From NCBI RefSeq assembly GCF_002904335.1, contig NZ_PPHF01000162.1:1-43727 (forward strand): a stretch of 43,727 nucleotides of DNA, read 5' to 3'. Below the pieces are notes generated by a model, which ran no database searches, was not told the DNA's origin, and saw only the letters and a list, made by a program, of their open reading frames with translations. The translations under genes and the position numbers were made by a program. Of this stretch, positions 24,298 through 31,426 are shown piece by piece. The DNA comes from Amycolatopsis sp. CA-126428 (GTDB lineage: Bacteria > Actinomycetota > Actinomycetes > Mycobacteriales > Pseudonocardiaceae). Within the stretch, counting starts at the first letter, position 1. Each line of letters begins with the position of its first letter.

Positions 24298-27200
24298 TCA
24301 GCACCCCGGCGGACCGCATTCGATGATCTTCCCGTACTGCTCGAGCTGGCCGTACTTCTCCATGATCGCCTGCTGGACGTGCTCGGGCCGCAGCTCGCCC
24401 GGACCGTAGCGAGCCCGCAGATCGATGCCGATCTGGACGGCCACCTCGTCACCCAGGTCGGGTCGGTGGCCCGGCCCCGCGATGATGTCGGCGAGCTCGG
24501 AACCCCCGTGCAGCTCCTCCGCGGTCAACCCCGCGTCGATGCCGACATACCCGAAGTGGATGTTCGACCACACCTCGTAGCTGATCTTGCCGTTCGTGTC
24601 CGGGATCGGCGAGAACACGTCATTGCGCTCACGCATCCCGTAGTCGTGCAGGATCTTCTCCTTGTGGTCCCAGAGTCCGCCGGGCCGCACCCGCCACGCC
24701 CAGACGGTGTAGGCGAGCATCCGGCACGTAGGCCACGGCTTGCAGTCCCCGGACAGGAACGGCCGCATCTTTCGCACGTCGCTGGAGAAGGTGTTGAGGA
24801 CCATCTCCTGGTACATCATCGAGTCGATCGAATCGAACTCCTTCCGGTGCTCCTGCTTGAACCGACGCACCGCGTCCTCCGTGCGGATGACGCTCTCCAT
24901 CGCCTCCGCGGCGTTTTCCTCGGCGTGCTGGGCCACCAGCCCGGCCGCCCAGGCGTCGAGTTCGGCACGGTCGGCGGCCTCCGACGCCGCCGAAGCATCC
25001 ACGGCGGCTTTGTCCGCCGCGGTCGTCGCGATCACCGCGTCCCGGCTCGCCGACGCGGCCGCGCCCCGGGCCACGGAGGCGTCCCGTTCGGCCACGGATG
25101 CCGCTTTCCCCGCGATGGCGGCGTCGGAACACGCCGAGTTGGCCGCGACCCTCGCCGCCCGCGCGTCCTCACGAGCCTGTGAGTCGGCCTGAGCCGCCCG
25201 ATCGCCGGCCGCCCGCGCCGCGGCGCCGTCCACCGCCGCGTCCGCCGCCGCCTGGAGTGCGTCCGATGCGGACTGGGCGGCGCCGGCGGCCGAGCCGGCC
25301 GCATCGGCCGCCGCCCGGTAGGCGGGCGCGACCTCGGCCGCCGCCCGGGCCGCCGCTTCCCTGGCCGCGGCCGCCGCGGCCACCGCCTCGGTCGCCCGCG
25401 TCCGCGCCGCCTGCAACTGCTCCGCGGCGATTCCCCGGGCCTGGTTCGCCACGTCCACGGCGAAGTCGGCGGTGAGGTCGGTCCCGGTGAAGGGCGCGGC
25501 GAGGTGGATCGCGGTGTTGCCCGCGTCGGCGGTCGCTGCCGAAGTCCCCTTCGCCGAGTCCGCGGCCCGCAACGCGAGCCCGGCCTGCACGGACGCCACG
25601 GCCGCCTCGTTCGCCGCGGCCTGTGCTTCGGCCTTCGCGTACCCGGCGTCGGTCAAGGCCGTGACCGCGGCGGTGGCGGCCTGCTGCGCCAGCGAAACCG
25701 CGGTCTGCGCGGCTTCGGCGGACTTCGTCTCCTCCGCGGTGGCCGTCGCGGCCTCGGCCTCGGCCGCCAACGCGAACGAATGGGTCTCGGCCGCCTCGGC
25801 TTCGGCGCGGTTGGCGTCCGCGTTCGCCCGCGCCGCGGCCGCCTCCGCTTCCTGTGCGGCCGCCCTGGCCCGTTTCGCCGCCCGTGTCGCAGCGGACGCC
25901 GCCGCCCGTGCCTTGATCGCGGCGCCGTTGGCCGTGTTCGCCGCACCGCGCGCCGAGTGGGCCGCGTTCGCCGCCCGGTTCGCCTGACTCCGGGATTCCG
26001 TCGCGGCCGCCCGGGCGGCGTCTCCCGCGGGGCCGGCCGGCGCGGCCGCCGCGATCGCCTCGTCCCGGGACGCCCGCGCCCCGGCTTCGTCCATGAACGC
26101 CTCCGCGATCGCGGCCCCGTCGCGTGCCGCCGCCGAGTCGCGCTCGCTGGTCTGCGCGACGCCGAGCGCCGCTTCGGCGTTGCGTTCCTCTCCCTCGGCA
26201 CGGGCCCGGGCATCCGCCGCGACCTGCGCCTGGGTCTGCGCCTGACCACGCGCTCGGCGGGCGACGACGGCCTGGTTCTGTGCGGTCACCCGCCCCGCCG
26301 CCGCCTTCCGGCCCTCGGCCTCGGCCCGCGCCCGGGCGGCCGCGGCGGTGCGCTGCTCGCGCTCGGCGTCCAACCGGGCCGCCCGGGTCCGGGCCGCGGC
26401 GGCCCACGCCGCCTGCTCAGCCTGTTCGGCGGCGATCCTGGCCGCCTTGGTCCGCTCGGCCGCGTCGCGGGCCGCGACGGCCTGCCGCTGTGCCGCGTCG
26501 GCGATCGCCGCGGCGGCACGCGCCTGTTCCTCGGCGTGTTCACGCCATTCCCGCGCCTTGTCCGCGCTCTTCTGCGCCTTGTCGTTCGCGTCGACGGCGA
26601 GCGCCGCGGCGACCGTGGCGTCGACGGCGTTCTTCGCCGTCTCCGCGGCCGAAGCGGCCGCGTCCGCCGAGGCTGACAGCGCGTTCGAGACCTGCGCCCA
26701 CTGCGTCCCGTAGGTCAGCCCGGTATCGACGAGGACCTGCGAGTTCACCGTCGCGGTGGCCGCCGCCGCGCGAGCGTCCTGCGCGGCCTGCCCGGCGTAC
26801 CCGAGCTGGCGCGTGACCTCCGCTGTCACCGCGTCGAACTGCCCCGGCCGGTAACCGCCCGCGCGGTCGGCGACGGAGATCTGCTCGGCCTGGCGCGCCT
26901 CCTCCGCCGCCGCGGTCATCGCGTTCGACGTCCGCTCCAGCGCCTTCACCGCGTTGCCATGGGCGACCATGATCCGCTGGCGGGCCTCCGCCGCCCTGGC
27001 GGCCTTCCTCGCCAGGTCGGACAGCGCTTCCGCGGCCTTGCGCGCCTCCTCCTGCTGCGTGAGCTGCCGCTCCCGCGCGTCGGCGTCCGATCTGGACGCC
27101 GCGAGGTAGCCGGTGGCCAGGTACTCCGCCATCCGCGCGGGGTCACCGGAGTCCAGCGCGGTCCGCGCGGTCCGCGCGACCTCCGGGCCGCCCGACCCGG

Positions 27201-27720
27201 CGAGCATCCGCACGCGCTGCAGGTTCTGCTCGGCGACGGCGGCCGCGTCCAGCTGAGCCTGCCGGTCCCGGTCGGCCGCGATGTCCTTGCCGTAGGCCAG
27301 GAACTGCTCCCGGTCGGTGTCCGACCCGCCCAGCACCCGGGTGACCTCGGCGTTGAAGATCGGCCCGCCGGTGCCCGCCATCGCCTCGATCGTCACGCGG
27401 TTCGCGGCGGCGACCCGGTCCTTGCGGGCCTGCGCCCGCCCCCTGGCCGCACTTTCCCCGGTGTTCAGGAACTCCACGACCGCCGTGGGCTCGGGACTGG
27501 CCAAAGCCGCCTTCGCCGCCTCGCGGACCTCCGGCTCGGGGTCGAGCTCGGAGATGTCCACCACCAGGTCACGCAGCCGCGGGTCCACTGTGGACGCACT
27601 CGCGGCCGTGACCGGCCGCGGTTCGGCGAACGTGCCGCCGCCCACCACCCCGGCGCCGAGAGCGAGCACAGCGGTCAGCACGACCGCCCGCACCGGCGAG
27701 AGTCTTCGCTTCTGGGACAC
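24298..27720 (-). CDS. ALF-repeat/coiled-coil polymorphic toxin, type 44 C-terminal domain
   Basis: A 1140-residue secreted protein. GTG 27720 (VSQKRRLSP) follows a G-rich ribosome site and gives a signal peptide (VLTAVLALGAGVVGGG). Residues 55-225 hold about three ALF-type repeats (EVREAAKAALASPEPTAVVE with FLNTG; ARTALDSGDPARMAEYLATG). Residues about 230-930 are an Ala-rich coiled coil with A/E/R/D heptads. Residues about 960-1135 resemble bacterial toxin 44 (Ntox44, predicted RNase): GLWDHKEKILHDYG, YEVWSNIHFGYVGIDAGLTA, VAVQIGIDLRARYG. Two Cys pairs (GDCKPWPTC; CGPPGC at the C-terminus) could form disulfides. No immunity gene lies in the 263-base gap downstream, which has no credible ORF. 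Confidence 0.85.
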   Translation of the reverse strand: MSQKRRLSPVRAVVLTAVLALGAGVVGGGTFAEPRPVTAASASTVDPRLRDLVVDISELDPEPEVREAAKAALASPEPTAVVEFLNTGESAARGRAQARKDRVAAANRVTIEAMAGTGGPIFNAEVTRVLGGSDTDREQFLAYGKDIAADRDRQAQLDAAAVAEQNLQRVRMLAGSGGPEVARTARTALDSGDPARMAEYLATGYLAASRSDADARERQLTQQEEARKAAEALSDLARKAARAAEARQRIMVAHGNAVKALERTSNAMTAAAEEARQAEQISVADRAGGYRPGQFDAVTAEVTRQLGYAGQAAQDARAAAATATVNSQVLVDTGLTYGTQWAQVSNALSASADAAASAAETAKNAVDATVAAALAVDANDKAQKSADKAREWREHAEEQARAAAAIADAAQRQAVAARDAAERTKAARIAAEQAEQAAWAAAARTRAARLDAEREQRTAAAARARAEAEGRKAAAGRVTAQNQAVVARRARGQAQTQAQVAADARARAEGEERNAEAALGVAQTSERDSAAARDGAAIAEAFMDEAGARASRDEAIAAAAPAGPAGDAARAAATESRSQANRAANAAHSARGAANTANGAAIKARAAASAATRAAKRARAAAQEAEAAAARANADANRAEAEAAETHSFALAAEAEAATATAEETKSAEAAQTAVSLAQQAATAAVTALTDAGYAKAEAQAAANEAAVASVQAGLALRAADSAKGTSAATADAGNTAIHLAAPFTGTDLTADFAVDVANQARGIAAEQLQAARTRATEAVAAAAAAREAAARAAAEVAPAYRAAADAAGSAAGAAQSASDALQAAADAAVDGAAARAAGDRAAQADSQAREDARAARVAANSACSDAAIAGKAASVAERDASVARGAAASASRDAVIATTAADKAAVDASAASEAADRAELDAWAAGLVAQHAEENAAEAMESVIRTEDAVRRFKQEHRKEFDSIDSMMYQEMVLNTFSSDVRKMRPFLSGDCKPWPTCRMLAYTVWAWRVRPGGLWDHKEKILHDYGMRERNDVFSPIPDTNGKISYEVWSNIHFGYVGIDAGLTAEELHGGSELADIIAGPGHRPDLGDEVAVQIGIDLRARYGPGELRPEHVQQAIMEKYGQLEQYGKIIECGPPGC

Positions 27721-27780
27721 ATCAACCCCCCTGGTTGAAAGGCCTGGTACCACCGCGGCGGTACCAGGCCGTCGAAGCCG

Positions 27781-29871
27781 CTACGGAGTTCCCGGCGGGA
27801 TCGTGCGGACGATCCAGGTCTGGACCTCCAGCGTCGTGGCGTTCCAGGTGATGTAGCCGCCCCGGAAATCACTGCGACGCCCGCCCGGGATGTCGTATTC
27901 GTCGCTCGTCGGGTAGCCGAGGTCGGACAGTTCCCAGCCCCGCCGCGCCCACGTGTCGCGAATCGCGCCGAGCACCCAGTGCGCACCGGTACGCGGCGAC
28001 CAGTAGATCGACAGCTGCCGCTCGTCGTTGTAGTGCACGTACTGGCCGACGCCGTCCGGGCAGACCGTCTGGTCGATCTTGAGCGTGGCCGGGATCCCGC
28101 CGACGGTGTACCGGCCGAGCGCGTCGAACACCTGCGTGATCGCGCCGGAAAGCATCCGGACGTCGGTGCCTTCCTTCCAGTACAACCTGCCGCGCTGGTA
28201 GTCCCGGAACCGGACGCCGTTGTCGTACACCTCGGCGCTCACGGGGTCGCCGATCCGGCCGCGCAGCGCGTCGTCGTTGAGCCACCGGGAGGTGATCGGC
28301 GTGGTGATCTTCGGGTCGGGCTCGGTGACCTTCCAGGTGGTGTCGTCGGCGTACAACCGCGGGCTGTCCCAGGCGTTTTCCCCGCTGTCGCCGGCCGCGT
28401 ACATCCGCGTTTCATAGTGCCGCAGGAAACGTCCCGGCAGGGCCTTCGACTCCAGCGAAACGTCGCTGCCGGCCGGCCCGGGCCGAGGGCACCACGTGGC
28501 GTCGCGCTTGAACTGGTCGGACCCGTCGCTCGCGACCAGCTGCACCCGGAATCCGTTCTGCCGCAGGTAACTGCCGACGTGCCCGGCGGACTCGAGGGAA
28601 TAGCAGTTCGCGTCGGCGAGGCCGGGCACCACCTTCCAGGTGGCCGCGCCCAGCGGCGCGTCGGCGACCGTGCCGGGCGTCCCGGTGGCGGTGAAGGCGT
28701 CGCCGCCGTCGGTGCGCACGTACCGGCCGCGGAAGCCGGGCGTAGTGGTCATCAGCGACTGTTCGAGCACGGTGTACTGCGTCTCGGCGAGGAACTTCGT
28801 GACGTCGGCGGGAGTCCCGGCCAGTGCCGCGGCCGCCGCGGCGACCAGGCGCGGCCGCAGCCTGCCCGCCTCGGCCTTCGCCTTGATCTCCCGCGCCAGC
28901 TGCCGGTCCGCCTCCTCGCGGGCGGCCTTCTCCCTGGCCGCGTCACGCTTGTCGGCGTCGAAGATCCCGGTGTCGATGAACGCCTTCCACGTCGCCGGTT
29001 CGCCGCTGCGCAACGCGGCGTCGGCCGCGGTGGTGATCTCGGCGTGGCGCGGCTGCGCCAGTTCCGGCAGGTTCAGCAGCTGCCGGATGAAGTTGTCGTC
29101 GGTGAACACCAGCCAGCCTTCGGGCGCGACGATGCCGAGCACCGCGGCCGCGTTCTTCTTGGCCAGTTGCGCCGCGAGCTCGCGTGCGTGCGCTTCGCTT
29201 TCCTGGCGGGCCTTTTCGATGGCGTCGCGCTGGTCCTGCAGGTGCAGCTGGTAGATCGTGGTGTCGATGAACGTCTTCCACGCGGTGGCGTCGCCGCCCC
29301 ACGCCGTCGCCGCGCCGTCCTTGACCTTCGGGCCGGTGGACCGGCGCCAGACCTGGTAGACGAAATTCTGGTCGTTGCCCTCGAGCATGGCCGTGTCCGC
29401 CGGGATTTCGGCGAAGGCCGCGGCCTTCTGCCGCGCGTCGCGCGCGAGGCGCGCCTCCTCCTGCCTGCGGGCGTACTCGATGTGGTCCCGGTCGACGAAA
29501 CCGTGGATGCCGGTCCGGATGAACGCCGTGGCGTCCGGCGCGTCCGGAGTGTTCACCACGATCCGGTAGACGCGGTAGGCCTCGGCCTTGGTGAGCGGGT
29601 ACTTGGCCGGGTCGATCCGGTCGTAGACCCGGAAGACGAAGTTCTTGTCGGTGAGCACCAGCCAGTCCTCGGTGGCCTCGCCCACCTCGATCGCGCGCAC
29701 CGCGCGGACCTTCTCAACCTCGCTGGACTCCGGCACGGCGGTGGCCGCGGCGGCGGTCGCCGCCGCGTCGCCCGGCGCCGCGGCGTGGGCGGACGGGGCC
29801 AGCAGCGCGGCGATCGCCGTCATCGCCACGGCCCCGGCCGCCATCCGTCTGCAGTGGACAGTTGCCCGCAT
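27781..29871 (-). CDS. Secreted three-repeat protein with AbfB and LGFP domains
   Basis: A 696-residue secreted protein. ATG 29871 starts a signal peptide ending APSAHAAA. Residues 60-370 contain three degenerate repeats of about 100 residues, each opening with a D/NxNF motif (LTDKNFVFRVYDR, GNDQNFVYQVWRR, FTDDNFIRQLLNL). Each closes with an ALF-like helix (FIRTGIHGFVDRD, FIDTTIYQLHLQD, FIDTGIFDADKRD) and a charged helix. Residues about 378-515 form an AbfB/CBM42-like beta-trefoil (RGRYVRTDGG, VGSYLRQNGF, PGRFLRHYETRMYAA). The C-terminus has LGFP-type repeats (WELSDLGYPTSDEYDIPGGR). No catalytic domain is visible. It likely binds cell-surface glycans, perhaps as an accessory to the toxins. 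The larger frame upstream has no start signal. Confidence 0.8.
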   Translation of the reverse strand: MRATVHCRRMAAGAVAMTAIAALLAPSAHAAAPGDAAATAAAATAVPESSEVEKVRAVRAIEVGEATEDWLVLTDKNFVFRVYDRIDPAKYPLTKAEAYRVYRIVVNTPDAPDATAFIRTGIHGFVDRDHIEYARRQEEARLARDARQKAAAFAEIPADTAMLEGNDQNFVYQVWRRSTGPKVKDGAATAWGGDATAWKTFIDTTIYQLHLQDQRDAIEKARQESEAHARELAAQLAKKNAAAVLGIVAPEGWLVFTDDNFIRQLLNLPELAQPRHAEITTAADAALRSGEPATWKAFIDTGIFDADKRDAAREKAAREEADRQLAREIKAKAEAGRLRPRLVAAAAAALAGTPADVTKFLAETQYTVLEQSLMTTTPGFRGRYVRTDGGDAFTATGTPGTVADAPLGAATWKVVPGLADANCYSLESAGHVGSYLRQNGFRVQLVASDGSDQFKRDATWCPRPGPAGSDVSLESKALPGRFLRHYETRMYAAGDSGENAWDSPRLYADDTTWKVTEPDPKITTPITSRWLNDDALRGRIGDPVSAEVYDNGVRFRDYQRGRLYWKEGTDVRMLSGAITQVFDALGRYTVGGIPATLKIDQTVCPDGVGQYVHYNDERQLSIYWSPRTGAHWVLGAIRDTWARRGWELSDLGYPTSDEYDIPGGRRSDFRGGYITWNATTLEVQTWIVRTIPPGTP

Positions 29872-29918
29872 ACTCGAGTCACCCCTCATGAGAAAGAAAA
29901 CCTTGTCGGAAAGCGAAC

Positions 29919-30986
29919 TCAGAGCGAGTCCGAAACTCGCTGCTCGCCGTCGAGCGCCTGCTGCGACAGCGCGGCCCAGTAGTCCACCTGGTGGGCGGTA
30001 TCGTCGGTTTCCGACTGCCACGCCACCTCGGTGTCCTGCGCCGGCTGCAGGATCGACGTCCAGTTCGGCCCCTGCGCCGCCGTCGCCGCGAGCACCACGG
30101 CGTGCCAGTTCCCGGCCTGGCGCGCGGCGACCTCCCCCGCCTGCTCCCAGCCGGACCGCGCGGGCGCCGTCTGCGCCCCGACTTCCTGCCAGGCACGCAC
30201 CGCGGCGGCCTTCGCCTGTGCCTTGGCCTCCTCGCCCGCCTCGCGGGCGGCGCGTTCGGCGGCCTCGGCGTCGGCGACCAGCCCGATGACGGCCGCGCGC
30301 CACCGCATGTTTTCGCCGGCCCGCCGTATCCGATACACCTCGAGGTCCAGCCGCGCGCCGGTGGTCCAGCCGTAGGCGAAGAACTCGACCAGATCGTCGT
30401 CGGTCGCGCCTTGGCGGAGGGCGTACGAGGCCGACAGGCGGACCTGCTCACCGGGGTCGTTCGCGGCCAGCGCAGCCACCGTTTCCCGGTCCCGCTGCAG
30501 CAGCGCGCGCTTCTGCTCGCCCACCGCGTCGCGGTAGACCCGGTCACGCGCCTTCGCGGCCTCGTAACCACTGCGCACGAACAGATCGCGCGCAGAGTCC
30601 GTCCCCCCGGAACCCAGCAGGCGCTGCGCCTCGGCGTGCACCTCCGGCGCGTACTCCGCGGTCGTCGTCTCGTAGACGCGGCGGACGAAGTCGAGATTGC
30701 GGGCGCGGCCTTCCTGCGCCCGGCTCACCGCGTAGTCGTACCCGGTGGCCAGGAACTCGGCGATCGCCGCGTCCGGCGCGCTGCTCACCAGCGCCGACCA
30801 AGCCGCCGTACGGACCGTGCTGTACGGGTGGGCACGCGCCAGATACCGCACCCAGACCCAGTCCGCCGACGGCGCCGCCGCCACGGCGGTCGTCCCCTGC
30901 CCCGCGTAGGCAGGGGTGACCCCCGTCGCGAGCAGCGCCATCGCCACCCCCAGTGCGCGCAGCAAGGCGCGCTTCCCCCCGGCCAC
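29919..30986 (-). CDS. Secreted ALF-repeat protein
   Basis: A 355-residue secreted protein. GTG 30986 after GGGGGGAG gives a signal peptide (LLRALGVAMALLATGVTPAYA). Residues 45-230 are ALF-type repeats: VRTAAWSALVSSAPDAAIAE with FLATGYDYAVSRAQE, then EAQRLLGSGGTDSARDLFVR, then SASYALRQGATDDDLVEFFA. The tail (residues 230-355) is a helical, Trp-containing segment of unknown type. It is the first gene of the minus-strand toxin locus and has the same repeat type as the N-terminus of the toxin-44 protein. That suggests a common surface- or substrate-binding role. No toxin tip is recognisable, so it may be an accessory or a toxin with an unknown tip. Confidence 0.75.
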   Translation of the reverse strand: MAGGKRALLRALGVAMALLATGVTPAYAGQGTTAVAAAPSADWVWVRYLARAHPYSTVRTAAWSALVSSAPDAAIAEFLATGYDYAVSRAQEGRARNLDFVRRVYETTTAEYAPEVHAEAQRLLGSGGTDSARDLFVRSGYEAAKARDRVYRDAVGEQKRALLQRDRETVAALAANDPGEQVRLSASYALRQGATDDDLVEFFAYGWTTGARLDLEVYRIRRAGENMRWRAAVIGLVADAEAAERAAREAGEEAKAQAKAAAVRAWQEVGAQTAPARSGWEQAGEVAARQAGNWHAVVLAATAAQGPNWTSILQPAQDTEVAWQSETDDTAHQVDYWAALSQQALDGEQRVSDSL

Positions 30987-31426
30987 CCCGATCTCCCCCC
31001 TCCGCCGCGACGCGACGGTTGCCGATCACCCCTGGGGACAGAGCTTAGGGACGACGGCACACCCGGGGCTGTAGTTCCGGCGACGCCCGTCGGCATGCCG
31101 ATGACCTGCGCCGATCGACCGGTCGGGAGATCGGGAAGCCGTGCGGAGCGGCAATTGTGCCGGTGGCCGTTCAGGCTTTCCACCAGGTACGGGCCACCGG
31201 CGGCCGAGGCGGACGGCGAAGGGCTCCGCGAGCCACGGCGGCCGGCGGGACCTGCGCCGATTCGCCGGGCAAGCGACAGAAAACTGGCCGGGGAGAGGCG
31301 AAACCTCCGCCCCGCGTTCACGATCATTCCGGCGATCGGAGGTGTACCGGCGCATTCTGGAACAATAGGCTCAGGGCGCCCTGGGGGAAGGGTGAACGAT
31401 CGAGGGGGAATTGCGCCATCGACGAC
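30987..31426. promoter_or_regulatory. Divergent control region of the toxin locus
   Basis: This 440-base region has no credible gene. It holds a 13-bp direct repeat GACCTGCGCCGAT (31103-31115 and 31249-31261) and a 9-bp inverted repeat CCGGTGGCC/GGCCACCGG (31160-31168 and 31192-31200). A TAGGCT -10-like box lies near 31365 toward the regulator. Which element binds the SARP protein is unknown. Confidence 0.5.

Noticed and set aside
25100..26900. Dense short GC-rich repeats that could suggest a CRISPR or satellite array
   Set aside because: They are Ala codons of the coiled-coil stalk; no fixed repeat length or spacer pattern is present.
31157..31426. Extension of the SARP regulator to an upstream start at 31157
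   Set aside because: The 90 extra residues are basic and low in complexity, cover the divergent control region, and the family begins right before the XRE helix.
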